Source: Aureitalea marina (GTDB lineage: Bacteria > Bacteroidota > Bacteroidia > Flavobacteriales > Flavobacteriaceae). From it: DNA of 64,000 nt. The notes under the pieces are model-generated. The model was given only the letters and a program-made list of their open reading frames with translations. It was not told the DNA's origin and did no database searches. Positions 8,355 to 16,777 of the stretch are shown here, piece after piece. Within the stretch, counting starts at the first letter, position 1. Each line of letters starts with the position of its first letter. The position numbers and the translations under genes are program-made. The DNA lies in the NCBI RefSeq assembly GCF_002943755.1, contig NZ_MQUB01000001.1, positions 1,972,501 to 2,036,500 of the forward strand, given 5' to 3'.

Positions 8355-8855
8355 CTATTTTAAGCATTTGAAATAGTCGAAGGGTTCCTGACAGTCGTCG
8401 CATTGAAACAGTGCCTTACAGGCCGTCGAACCAAACTGGCTGATCATACGCGTACTTTTTGAGCCACAATTGGTACAGGGCACAATAGCAGCTTCTCCCA
8501 GCAGAGCAGCCTTATCTGCAGAGGCTTCCAATGGCGGGGCAATACCATAGGCCTCCATCTTTTGTTTCCCAGCTTCACTTAACCAATCCGTAGACCAAGC
8601 TGGTGATAACACCAACTTCACAACTGCCTTTAGCTGGTGTTTAGCCAGGGCGGCCTTTAGGTCGTCCGCGATAACGTCCATGGCCGGGCAACCCGAATAG
8701 GTGGGAGTGAGTTTGATATGAACCTCATCTCCCTCTTTTACAGCCTCTCGGATGACCCCTAGATCCAAAACCGTCAATACCGGTATCTCCGGATCGCTAA
8801 CTTGCTCCAGAATAGGGATCAAATCCCTGTCTATTCGGGCCTGGGCTGTATTCAT
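8355..8855 (-). CDS. paaD: Phenylacetyl-CoA epoxidase maturation protein PaaD
   Basis: A 166-residue protein with an N-terminal MIP18/SufT-like domain (DPEIPVLTVLDLGVIR near residue 20, then PTYSGCPAMD) and a C-terminal zinc ribbon (CTNCG, then C, then CDDC). PaaD is thought to help assemble the metal centre of the PaaABCE epoxidase. I take the ATG at 8855, 2 bases after the paaC stop; a TTG three codons upstream would overlap paaC. The zinc ribbon distinguishes PaaD from the general SufT-type paralogues. Confidence 0.92.
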   Translation of the reverse strand: MNTAQARIDRDLIPILEQVSDPEIPVLTVLDLGVIREAVKEGDEVHIKLTPTYSGCPAMDVIADDLKAALAKHQLKAVVKLVLSPAWSTDWLSEAGKQKMEAYGIAPPLEASADKAALLGEAAIVPCTNCGSKSTRMISQFGSTACKALFQCDDCQEPFDYFKCLK

Positions 8856-8857
8856 GA

Positions 8858-9619
8858 CTACCAATTCATCTGCGGATAAGTGCGTTGCATATATTGCATA
8901 TCGGTCAGGATATAACCCATATGCTCGGAATGAATACCCTGTTTACCACCAGATTTGAAATACAGTTCTTCCGGCATGTCCAAGGTAGCTTCTTCCAGGT
9001 GCTCTTGCACGATTTCCTGATACTGCTCGTACAACGATCCCAGATTTACACCCACTCCAGCCTCAAAGGCCTTGGTATCGGCTTCAGTCATCTCAAACAG
9101 CTCCCGAGTATAGGGTAGAAGGTCGTTCATGGCCTCCTGCATCTTGTGTTGACTCTCTTCGGTCCCATCTCCCAAACGCTTGAGCCAATCTCCGGAGAAT
9201 CGCTGGTGATAACTCACCTCCTTAATTCCTTTTGCGGCAATGGCTCTCAAGGTCTCATCATTGCTCTTGACCAATTCCTTCAGCATGAGTAGGTGAAAGA
9301 CGTCAAACAGGAACTGCCTTCCGATCACATAACCAAAATGGGTGTTGGGTTGCTCCACCAACAAGGCATTTAAATATTCGCGTTCCCTGCGAAGAAAGGC
9401 TACATCATCTTCCGACTTATTTTCACCGACAAGTTGAGCAGCGTACTGATAATAGGACCGCACCTGACCAAAAAGATCCAAGGCAATATTGGTTAGGGCA
9501 ATGTCCGTCTCCAGATTGGGACCATGCCCGCAAAGCTCACCAAGGCGCTGCCCGAGGATCAACATATTGTCCGCGATCCCGATCACATAGGTGTATCGAT
9601 CTTTATCTGTAAACTCCAT
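8858..9619 (-). CDS. paaC: Phenylacetyl-CoA epoxidase structural subunit PaaC
   Basis: A 253-residue four-helix-bundle protein of the ferritin-like superfamily. It is the non-catalytic partner of PaaA in the 1,2-phenylacetyl-CoA epoxidase. Family segments visible include IALDLFGQVRSYYQYAAQL, a region around ADNMLILGQRL, and the C-terminal SGGKQGIHSEHMGYILTDMQ. The operon order A-B-C-D and the length (E. coli PaaC about 248) support the call. Spacing to paaB is 1 base. Confidence 0.95.
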   Translation of the reverse strand: MEFTDKDRYTYVIGIADNMLILGQRLGELCGHGPNLETDIALTNIALDLFGQVRSYYQYAAQLVGENKSEDDVAFLRREREYLNALLVEQPNTHFGYVIGRQFLFDVFHLLMLKELVKSNDETLRAIAAKGIKEVSYHQRFSGDWLKRLGDGTEESQHKMQEAMNDLLPYTRELFEMTEADTKAFEAGVGVNLGSLYEQYQEIVQEHLEEATLDMPEELYFKSGGKQGIHSEHMGYILTDMQYMQRTYPQMNW

Positions 9620-9620
9620 G

Positions 9621-9905
9621 CTACATGTGTTTTACTTCGTCCGGAAGGTCGTAGAAGGTAGGATGTCTGTAAACCTTGTCCATTGCAGGCTCGAACAGCT
9701 CTCCGTTGTTCTCAGGGTTAGAGGCCGTGATGTGCTTGCTCTCCACTACCCAAATACTCACTCCTTCATTCCTGCGGGTGTAAACGTCCCGTGCATTCTC
9801 CAGTGCCATTTCAGCGTCGGCAGCACGAAGGCTTCCAAAGTGCCTGTGCTCCAATCCATTCTTGGATCGGACAAATACTTCCCATATGGGCCAATTGTTC
9901 TTCAT
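9621..9905 (-). CDS. paaB: Phenylacetyl-CoA epoxidase subunit PaaB
   Basis: A 94-residue protein with the PaaB pattern: WPIWEVFVRSKNGLEHRHFG at the N-terminus, an ARDVYTRRNEGVSIWVV centre and a DKVYRHPTFYDLP end. PaaB bridges PaaAC heterodimers in the epoxidase. The length matches the family (about 95). It lies between paaA and paaC in the standard order. Confidence 0.95.
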   Translation of the reverse strand: MKNNWPIWEVFVRSKNGLEHRHFGSLRAADAEMALENARDVYTRRNEGVSIWVVESKHITASNPENNGELFEPAMDKVYRHPTFYDLPDEVKHM

Positions 9906-9916
9906 CTGAATTCCGA

Positions 9917-10873
9917 TTATCCGGCTTTCGCCATCGTTTTGTTCTTGTTCTTTTCGGCATGTGCCATGGCTGCATCACGAACCCAGGCACCACGTTCCCA
10001 GGCGCCAACACGGGCTTCCATGCGCTCCTTGTTGCACGGGCCGTGACCCTTGACTACTTGCCAGAATTCTTTCCAATCGATCTCGCCAAAATCGTAATGA
10101 CCGGTCTCTGGGTTGAACTTCAGATCAGGATCGGGCACACTCAATCCAAGGATATCAGCCTGAGGAACGGTCTGGTCTATAAACTGCTGTCGCAATTCGT
10201 CGTTGGTCTTTCTTTTCAGTTTCCACTTCATGGATTGAGCCGTGTGGGTAGAGGCTTCGTCCCTTGGCCCAAACATCATCAGACTGGGCCACCACCACCG
10301 GTTCAGAGCATCTTGTGCCATAGCTTTCTGCTCCTCGGTTCCTCGGCTCAGTGTTAACATGATCTCGTATCCCTGACGTTGATGAAAACTTTCCTCCTTA
10401 CAGATACGAACCATGGCCCGAGCATAAGGACCATAGGACGTATTACAGAGGGCAACCTGATTGATGATGGCTGCGCCGTCTACCAACCATCCAATAGCTC
10501 CGATATCGGCCCAGGTAATGGTAGGATAATTAAAGATGGAAGAGTATTTCGCCTTACCGCTGTGCAGTTGCTCATACATCTCCTCTCTTGTAATTCCAAG
10601 GGTCTCACAAGCTGAATACAAATACAGGCCGTGTCCGGCTTCGTCTTGTACCTTGGCCAGCAAAGCTGCCTTTCGCCTTAGGGAAGGCGCTCGGGTGATC
10701 CAGTTGCCTTCCGGTAACATGCCCACAATTTCAGAATGGGCGTGCTGGGATATTTGTCGGATATGGGTCTGTCGGTACTTCTCCGGCATCCAATCTTTGG
10801 GCTCTATTCTTTCGTCCCGCTCAATGCGAGCGTCAAAAATGGCCTCCAGGTTCTTTACTTCTCGTTCACTCAT
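9917..10873 (-). CDS. paaA: Phenylacetyl-CoA epoxidase catalytic subunit PaaA
   Basis: A 318-residue di-iron oxygenase subunit (E. coli PaaA about 309). The two E-x2-H iron motifs are visible in [13 protein letters not shown] and [11 protein letters not shown], separated by the four-helix bundle, and the PRDEASTH and KGHGPCN segments are PaaA-typical. With PaaC, PaaB and reductase PaaE it epoxidises the ring of phenylacetyl-CoA, the step that commits the substrate. It follows paaE by 11 bases. Confidence 0.96.
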   Translation of the reverse strand: MSEREVKNLEAIFDARIERDERIEPKDWMPEKYRQTHIRQISQHAHSEIVGMLPEGNWITRAPSLRRKAALLAKVQDEAGHGLYLYSACETLGITREEMYEQLHSGKAKYSSIFNYPTITWADIGAIGWLVDGAAIINQVALCNTSYGPYARAMVRICKEESFHQRQGYEIMLTLSRGTEEQKAMAQDALNRWWWPSLMMFGPRDEASTHTAQSMKWKLKRKTNDELRQQFIDQTVPQADILGLSVPDPDLKFNPETGHYDFGEIDWKEFWQVVKGHGPCNKERMEARVGAWERGAWVRDAAMAHAEKNKNKTMAKAG

Positions 10874-10884
10874 AGCTATTCGTT

Positions 10885-11955
10885 TTAAACGTCGAAATCG
10901 ACCTTTACTTGATCACTCACAGGCACTGCCTGGCAGCTCAGTACAAAATTCTGATCCAGTTCGTCCTGCTCTAGTGCGTAATTTATTTTCATCTCGACCT
11001 CTCCACTGATCACCTTGCACTTGCAGGTGCTGCATACACCACCCTTACAAGCAAAGGGAAGGTCCGCACCCGCTCCTAGGGCAGCATCCAGGATATTGTC
11101 GTAGTCATCGGTCATGATATAGTGGAACTCCTTCCCGCCATCGACTATGGTCACATCCACGCCCTCCAAAGATCGGGCAGCGAGACGCTCTACTCTTGCC
11201 TTATCCTCGGCAGTCAGACCGCTGACAAATAATTCGTAATGTATCTTTTCCGGATCGAGGCCGGCTTGTTGCAATTGGTCCCTGATCAGGAAGATCATTT
11301 CCTCGGGGCCACAAAGAAAGACCTCGTCAACCGATTCCAAATCGGTAAGGCTACCGAAGATACGCCCAAGTTTCTCCGGGGTAAACCGTCCGTTGAACAG
11401 TTCGATATCGCGTCTTTCCTTGGTCAGGAAATAGAAGATCTCCAACCTTCCGAAGAATTTGTTCCTCAGCTGTTCGATCTCCTCTTTAAAGATAATCGAT
11501 TTGGCTGTCCTGTTCAAGTAAAACAACTGGAATCTGGACTCGGGTTCCCGCTCCAAATGCGCTTTGATCATGGATAACACAGGGGTTATTCCACTACCTG
11601 CAACAAAGGCTACATAATGCTTGGAACCCTGACCCGTTTCGACCCCAAAATGTCCGGTTGGCGGCATAACCTCCAATATATCTCCGGTCCTCAGCTCTTC
11701 ATTCACATAGGTCGAAAAAATCCCACCAGGGATCTGCTTGACAGCAACCTTCCACTGATCTTCCAGTGGACTGGAACAGAGGCTGTAGGATCGGCGAACA
11801 TCCTCACCGTTAAGATCCTTACGCAAAGTCAGGTGTTGTCCCTGTCGGAAGCGAAAGATCTCCCGCAGTTCTGACGGCACATCGAAGGTGATCACCGTAC
11901 AATCTGCAGTGGTCTTTACTGCATCGGCAACACGTAATTCATGAAAATCGGTCAA
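10885..11955 (-). CDS. paaE: Phenylacetyl-CoA epoxidase reductase PaaE
   Basis: A 356-residue FAD/2Fe-2S reductase. The FAD-binding domain has [10 protein letters not shown] and GGIFSTYVN, the NAD domain has [11 protein letters not shown] and CGPEEMIF, and the C-terminal plant-type ferredoxin domain has [14 protein letters not shown] plus a distal LSC. It passes electrons from NAD(P)H to PaaA. The start is a TTG at 11955 giving [10 protein letters not shown], which lines up with the usual PaaE N-terminus; no in-frame ATG exists nearby. The first gene of the operon, it lies about 19 bases after the -7 box at 11974-11981. Confidence 0.94.
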   Translation of the reverse strand: MTDFHELRVADAVKTTADCTVITFDVPSELREIFRFRQGQHLTLRKDLNGEDVRRSYSLCSSPLEDQWKVAVKQIPGGIFSTYVNEELRTGDILEVMPPTGHFGVETGQGSKHYVAFVAGSGITPVLSMIKAHLEREPESRFQLFYLNRTAKSIIFKEEIEQLRNKFFGRLEIFYFLTKERRDIELFNGRFTPEKLGRIFGSLTDLESVDEVFLCGPEEMIFLIRDQLQQAGLDPEKIHYELFVSGLTAEDKARVERLAARSLEGVDVTIVDGGKEFHYIMTDDYDNILDAALGAGADLPFACKGGVCSTCKCKVISGEVEMKINYALEQDELDQNFVLSCQAVPVSDQVKVDFDV

Positions 11956-11973
11956 AACAGTTCAAATTTGACA

Positions 11974-12004
11974 CAAAACTAACGTTTGTTAGTCTTACAT
12001 CCAA
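11974..12004 (-). promoter_or_regulatory. paa operon promoter (Bacteroidota type)
   Basis: On the minus strand TTG (12004-12002), a 20-nt spacer and TAGTTTTG (11981-11974) match the Bacteroidota consensus TTG-N19-20-TAnnTTTG. The -7 box ends 18 nt before the TTG start of paaE. It overlaps the palindrome at 11978-11993. Confidence 0.75.
11978..11993. promoter_or_regulatory. Probable TetR-family operator of the paa operon
   Basis: A perfect inverted repeat ACTAAC-GTTT-GTTAGT covers the spacer and the first bases of the -7 box of the paa promoter. This is a typical place for a repressor to block RNA polymerase, and the TetR-type gene ends only 22 bases away. Binding by that protein is inferred. 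Confidence 0.65.
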
Positions 12005-12015
12005 GTTAAAATATG

Positions 12016-12585
12016 CTAAACTATCCCTTGTATCAGGACCGCAACCATATCCTTTTTCAGCACGTTAACGTCCAATTTACCTCGTTTCTGATACCACAAA
12101 TAAAGGGTCCTCAGTGTAGACAGTATTGAAAAGAGAATAACCTCGGGGTGCAGATTTCGAATCTCTCCTTCTTGTATTCCTTTGTGAATGACCTGACGAA
12201 AATTCTCCTCATAGTCCTCTCGCATCCGGACAAATTCCACTCGGTCTTCTTCTCCCAAATGCATCCAATCATTGTTCAAGGCAGCAAGTGCTTCAGACCG
12301 ACTTACGGTGATGTCAATATGCATCTCTATGACTGCCCGTATCTTTTCCAATGGAGTTTCCGACCGCTGTCTGATCTCCCGCATACCCTCGGTAAATTCC
12401 CGGGCAAGCTCCATGATGAGCAGCGCAAGAATTTCTTGTTTACTGTCGATGTGATTGTAGAGGCTGGCCGCCTTGATACCCATTACCTGGGCAATATCCC
12501 TGACCGAAACGGCGCTGTAACCTTTCTCCTTGAAGAGTTTGGAGGCCTCGACTACAATCTCCTCTTTTCGTGTTCCGGTTCTCAT
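12016..12585 (-). CDS. TetR/AcrR-family regulator, probable repressor of the paa operon
   Basis: A 189-residue TetR protein. The N-terminal helix-turn-helix is in VSVRDIAQVMGIKAASLYNHIDSKQEIL (in part, residues 24-50), followed by an all-helical ligand domain without recognisable family detail. It is co-directional with and 60 bases upstream of paaE, and the gap carries a promoter with an overlapping palindrome. By analogy with PaaR-type TetR repressors of phenylacetate genes, phenylacetyl-CoA is the likely inducer; this is inference from context. It differs from E. coli PaaX, which is a GntR-like protein. Confidence 0.88.
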   Translation of the reverse strand: MRTGTRKEEIVVEASKLFKEKGYSAVSVRDIAQVMGIKAASLYNHIDSKQEILALLIMELAREFTEGMREIRQRSETPLEKIRAVIEMHIDITVSRSEALAALNNDWMHLGEEDRVEFVRMREDYEENFRQVIHKGIQEGEIRNLHPEVILFSILSTLRTLYLWYQKRGKLDVNVLKKDMVAVLIQGIV

Positions 12586-12680
12586 ACCCCCGAAGATACG
12601 ATTTTAGAACCTGAGCCACATATAATTTCGAGCCGGAATACCCCTAAAATCTGAGGTTTGTTCTTATTTTTGAGCTTCTT

Positions 12681-14426
12681 ATGGAAAAGGGATACGAAAG
12701 CAACGAACTTATAGATCGGTTACCACCGCATCTGAAGCAATACATCAAGCCTCAGAATTACGATCACTATACACCTATCAACCAAGCGGTTTGGCGCTAT
12801 GTGATGCGTAAGAATGTGGACTACCTAGGCAAGGTTGCTCACGAAAGTTATTTGGACGGTTTAAGACAGACAGGAATCTCTATAGAAGAGATCCCCTCTA
12901 TGTATGGGATGAATCGTATCCTGAAGGAAATTGGTTGGGCTGCTGTAGCTGTTGATGGTTTTATCCCTCCCAATGCCTTTATGGAATTTCAGGCGTATAA
13001 GATACTGGTGATCGCCAGTGAGATCCGTCAACTGGAGAATATGGAGTACACTCCAGCTCCGGACATCATACACGAAGGAGCCGGACACGCGCCCATCATT
13101 GCCAGCCCGGACTATGCAGAATACCTGAGGCGTTTTGGAGAGATCGGTGCCAAGGCCATCCTATCCGCCCACGACCAGGACATGTACGAGGCTGTCAGGG
13201 AATTGTCCATACTTAAGGAAGCTGAGGGTATACCTCAGTCGGACATCGATGCAGCCGAAGAACGGGTCAACGCGCTACAAGCCAAAAAGGTGGAGCCGTC
13301 CGAAATGGCCCTGATCCGAAACCTGCACTGGTGGACCGTGGAATACGGTATGGTTGGTACCGTGGAAGACCCTAAGATCTACGGAGCCGGATTGCTATCC
13401 TCCATAGGGGAAAGCGAGTGGTGCATGAAAGCAGAAGTGGAGAAGATCCCTTATTCCATAGATGCGGCCTACCAGGATTTTGATATCACCAAACCTCAGC
13501 CGCAATTGTTCGTAACTCCGGATTTTGCCTATTTACAAGAGGTACTGGAGGAATTTGCCAATACCATGGCTGTGCGAAAAGGAGGATGGCGCGGTTTGAA
13601 AAAACTGATCGATTCCAAGCAGGTCGGAACCATAGAACTGAGTACCGGGCTGCAGATCACAGGTGTATTTACCCGGATGATACAGAACGAGGATAACGAG
13701 GTGGTCTTCTTCAAGACAGAAGGACCAACCGCCCTGGCTTATCGGGAAAAAGAAGTGATCGGTCATGGAATCAGCCGGCACGCGCATGGGTTTAGCTCTC
13801 CGCTGGGTAAACTTAAAAAGATCAACCTGGCCATCGAAAATATGGGGCCCCGGGACCTGCAGGCTTACAATTTTTATGATGGTAAGCCAATCTCCTTCGA
13901 GTTTGAAAGCGGTATCACCGTAGAGGGGCTTAACGTCACTGGGATGAGAAACCTTAGAGGAGAATTGATGCTGATCCAGTTTACAGACTGTACTGTTACT
14001 TACCAGGGCGAAGTATTGTTCAAACCGGAATGGGGGGAATTCGACATGGCGGTTGGAAAAGAGGTCGTATCGGCCTTTGCCGGGACGGCAGACTACCTTT
14101 CGTTTACCCAGATGACCCATAAACCAAGTGACACCCCGACCATTATGCCGGAAATGTCCCAAGCGGATAAGACTCTCAATGGACTTTATCAGGAGGTAAG
14201 AGATATCAGACAGTCCGGTACAAGTTCAAGCGACAGGATGTACGAGATTCTTATGCAACTGGAACAAGAGTTTCCAAGCGATTGGCTCTTGTCACTCGAA
14301 ATTCATGAATGGGGAGTGGCTAATGATTCCAGATGGCGTGAGCAAAGTCAGAACCACCTCTTGGAGCTTCAGAAAACCCGCCCGGAAGTGGCGCATTTGA
14401 TCCAAGGTGGTCTGGATCTTTTGTAG
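12681..14426 (+). CDS. Aromatic amino acid hydroxylase (phenylalanine-4-hydroxylase) with C-terminal extension
   Basis: A 581-residue protein. Residues about 20 to 330 are the pterin-dependent hydroxylase domain. The two iron histidines are in IIHEGAGHAPI and the glutamate in HWWTVEYGMVG. Typical bacterial phenylalanine hydroxylases are 260-300 residues. Here about 240 extra residues follow, beta-rich then helical, with unknown role, as seen in Bacteroidota homologues. Expected reaction: Phe plus tetrahydrobiopterin and O2 to Tyr. It is divergent from the paa regulator, so the neighbourhood as a whole concerns aromatic amino acid use. A TATTTTTG box at 12665-12672 lies close to the ATG, suggesting a very short leader. 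Confidence 0.92.
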   Translation: MEKGYESNELIDRLPPHLKQYIKPQNYDHYTPINQAVWRYVMRKNVDYLGKVAHESYLDGLRQTGISIEEIPSMYGMNRILKEIGWAAVAVDGFIPPNAFMEFQAYKILVIASEIRQLENMEYTPAPDIIHEGAGHAPIIASPDYAEYLRRFGEIGAKAILSAHDQDMYEAVRELSILKEAEGIPQSDIDAAEERVNALQAKKVEPSEMALIRNLHWWTVEYGMVGTVEDPKIYGAGLLSSIGESEWCMKAEVEKIPYSIDAAYQDFDITKPQPQLFVTPDFAYLQEVLEEFANTMAVRKGGWRGLKKLIDSKQVGTIELSTGLQITGVFTRMIQNEDNEVVFFKTEGPTALAYREKEVIGHGISRHAHGFSSPLGKLKKINLAIENMGPRDLQAYNFYDGKPISFEFESGITVEGLNVTGMRNLRGELMLIQFTDCTVTYQGEVLFKPEWGEFDMAVGKEVVSAFAGTADYLSFTQMTHKPSDTPTIMPEMSQADKTLNGLYQEVRDIRQSGTSSSDRMYEILMQLEQEFPSDWLLSLEIHEWGVANDSRWREQSQNHLLELQKTRPEVAHLIQGGLDLL

Positions 14427-14441
14427 TTAAATGACATTGGA

Positions 14442-15671
14442 TTAGTCTGTCACTTTCCGTATTAACTCTATTCCTTTTTCCAAAGTTTCATCTTTGTCCA
14501 AGGTGGACTGCTTAACATAGTGCTCTGGTACATATTCCTCACGCAGCGTTCCATTCACGTGATAGAGCTTTTCAAGGATGATCTTAAAGCGGAAATCCTG
14601 GTGTTTAAAGGTGAAATCAAAATCGGAACCAGCCAGTCGCTTCATTTCTGTACCCACAACAGGCGCCCGCTTCATGGCATCAAAGCCTACGGCCATACCT
14701 TCTCCCATACTGCCAGTCCATCGGCCAACCAAGACCACCACAGGTTTGGTGTACTGTTTCCCCCTGGGTCTAACCAGTTCGTACCAGCTGCGCACAATGG
14801 CAGGCTGATTGTCGTACATCTCAGTGTATTCATGCTTTTGATAAGGCAGCTCTCGGTCTATGAACCGACTCATGATTCCCTTGGCCACGTAAGTATTGCC
14901 GCCGGTATTGGTGTTTCTCAGATCTAGAATCAAGCCTTTTGTGTCCATAAGGCCGTCCAAAACCCGGTCAAATTCGGAGATCAATTGGTTATTTCCCAGG
15001 GAATTATTCAGACGGACAATGGCAATGCCGGCTTTTATCTCTGTAGTGACCAGACCACTGTCTTCCTTGAACCTCAGCGCATCCATGTCAAACTGGACCT
15101 GCCTTCCATCTTTCAGTTTCAAGCCCAGTACCCTTGGCTCACTGTACTTGCCCGCCACCACCTTGTTTGCGATCCACTTAAGTACCTCATCCGAATTCTT
15201 GTCATTGCAAAGTGATGGGAAGTCGTCTATCGTTTGATCAAAACTGACCCCATTGAAACTAGCTATCTCAGCTCCCAAAATATCTTGTTCCAGATTGGCA
15301 AGTTGGGTTTGCCATACATTCTTGATGATAGCCTTACCGTTTTTGAGTTCTATGAAGATGGGTGACCAGAGCCGGTAAGACTCCCTGAGATTGGTACTTA
15401 AGGAGATATGACTGTCGTAGAATTCGTTCAGCACATATTCGAAAAAGAGGATGACATCTGAACGGTTTTGTAGGGACGGAATCATCGCACTGTACTTCTC
15501 CCGAATGCAGTCCATGTCCACTTGCTTGTCGGCATAATAGACATAGCGGGTGCTATAGTAACCTAATAAGTCATTTAAATCTTCTTGGATTTGAGCCGGG
15601 TTCACTTGGTTTTGGGAAAATCCCAAGAAGCCGAATAAGGCTATCCCCAGATTGATGAATTGTCTTTTCAT
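14442..15671 (-). CDS. Exported S41-family (C-terminal processing-like) serine protease
   Basis: A 409-residue protein with a signal peptide (MKRQFINLGIALFGFLGFSQ). The C-terminal half has the S41/tail-specific protease fold: KGLILDLRNTNTGGNTYVAKG, then VVVLVGRWTGSMGEGMAVG with the probable nucleophilic serine in GSMGEG. No clear PDZ motif was recognised. It overlaps the preceding lipoprotein gene by 4 bases (ATGA), so the two are co-translated. Substrate unknown; the protein is probably periplasmic. Confidence 0.82.
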   Translation of the reverse strand: MKRQFINLGIALFGFLGFSQNQVNPAQIQEDLNDLLGYYSTRYVYYADKQVDMDCIREKYSAMIPSLQNRSDVILFFEYVLNEFYDSHISLSTNLRESYRLWSPIFIELKNGKAIIKNVWQTQLANLEQDILGAEIASFNGVSFDQTIDDFPSLCNDKNSDEVLKWIANKVVAGKYSEPRVLGLKLKDGRQVQFDMDALRFKEDSGLVTTEIKAGIAIVRLNNSLGNNQLISEFDRVLDGLMDTKGLILDLRNTNTGGNTYVAKGIMSRFIDRELPYQKHEYTEMYDNQPAIVRSWYELVRPRGKQYTKPVVVLVGRWTGSMGEGMAVGFDAMKRAPVVGTEMKRLAGSDFDFTFKHQDFRFKIILEKLYHVNGTLREEYVPEHYVKQSTLDKDETLEKGIELIRKVTD

Positions 15672-16060
15672 TTTTCGCTTCTTATCAGTCCAAATTCGTG
15701 AGTTCCGTGCATATTTTTCAAGGTTCCTATCATGGTATCGCGATTCTCAGAAAGCTTGTAGTCAATTACAATGGGATCTATCGTATCCCGCGGCTTACCC
15801 TCAGAATCCCAAAATATCTTTGGATAATCGACCATTATCTTCGAAGAAGTTGCTCCCCAATCAACTCTTCTAAAAGGGTCCTCTGTTATGACCAGGCTAT
15901 CCGGATAAAACTGCCAGACGATCTGCTCATTCTCTGTTTCTACCCAACGCCCTAGGAGGTTTTCCTCTGCAGAGTTTAAGCCACAACCGATCAATATTAT
16001 ACTCATCATCAAACCGATAATACAAGACCGATTTATCGAGATTGGATCAACCATTTTCAT
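15668..16060 (-). CDS. Small lipoprotein of unknown function
   Basis: A 130-residue protein with a lipoprotein signal: a basic start, the hydrophobic stretch CIIGLMMSIILIGC, and a lipobox LIGC placing the lipidated cysteine near residue 26. The mature part (LLGRWVETENEQIVWQFYPDSLVI) has the beginning of a lipocalin-like strand pattern common in Bacteroidota lipoproteins. It overlaps the hydrolase upstream by 14 bases and the S41 protease downstream by 4. Function not recognised. Confidence 0.75.
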   Translation of the reverse strand: MKMVDPISINRSCIIGLMMSIILIGCGLNSAEENLLGRWVETENEQIVWQFYPDSLVITEDPFRRVDWGATSSKIMVDYPKIFWDSEGKPRDTIDPIVIDYKLSENRDTMIGTLKNMHGTHEFGLIRSEK

Positions 16061-16754
16061 CTGATTCTAGAATAAAACTACTTATCATGTTGGTTAAAAT
16101 TGCTGGATCATTCTTCTCGATGGGGTGCTTATATCGGTCTAAAACTTTTAATTCTCCGTTTTTCAAAGTGGCTGCTGTATTCTCCGATTCTCCCAAGCTG
16201 ACCATATTGTCTTCTGACCCTATCCCAATTAATACGGGCTGATCAATTTTTGATAAAGTCGATGGCGTCAATGGTGGATTCTCTCCGAGAGCCAGCATCA
16301 TTTTTGCAGTCTTAGACAATACATCTTTCCAATTTGTTCCCTGGTGAACAGTGTCAAGATGAGCTGCAAAGTGGGGCACTTTTGCCTGGATCAGATCAGG
16401 GTCCAACATTTTCACTTCTTTGGCTGCGGTCTCGGGTCTCCAATCGAATTTGGTTCCATAGGTGACTATTCTTTTCACCCGATCGGGATCCTGTCTGGCA
16501 AGGTTTAGAGCCACATAGCCTCCCATGCTATATCCGAATATTGAGACACTACCTAAGTTGTGCTCATCCAGAAAGGACACTACATTTTCGGTAAAATGCT
16601 CCATGCGGAAATCACGATCAGAAGGCTTATCCCCATGACCTTCAAAATCCATTGAATGGACCTCGTAATGTGGATCAAGTTCTTTTTTAATTCCAGCCAA
16701 TTGGGCTTTGCTTCCCAGGGCGCCGTGTAATAATAGTAAAGGCTGTAACTTCAT
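16047..16754 (-). CDS. Alpha/beta hydrolase
   Basis: A 235-residue alpha/beta hydrolase. The oxyanion region is LLHGALGSKAQ (residues 8-18), the nucleophile elbow GYSMGGYVA (about 83-91), the acid probably in IGIGSEDN and the histidine in RYKHPIEKND. No signal peptide, so cytoplasmic. It resembles small esterase/MhpC-type hydrolases, but the substrate cannot be told. First gene of a three-gene overlapping run (hydrolase, lipoprotein, S41 protease). Confidence 0.82.
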   Translation of the reverse strand: MKLQPLLLLHGALGSKAQLAGIKKELDPHYEVHSMDFEGHGDKPSDRDFRMEHFTENVVSFLDEHNLGSVSIFGYSMGGYVALNLARQDPDRVKRIVTYGTKFDWRPETAAKEVKMLDPDLIQAKVPHFAAHLDTVHQGTNWKDVLSKTAKMMLALGENPPLTPSTLSKIDQPVLIGIGSEDNMVSLGESENTAATLKNGELKVLDRYKHPIEKNDPAILTNMISSFILESDENG

Positions 16755-16777
16755 TTATCAAAAGGCATTGATCACCG

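Noticed and set aside
13533-14162. 209-residue ORF opposite the aromatic hydroxylase
   Set aside because: Shadow frame of a conserved gene; no signal or motif.
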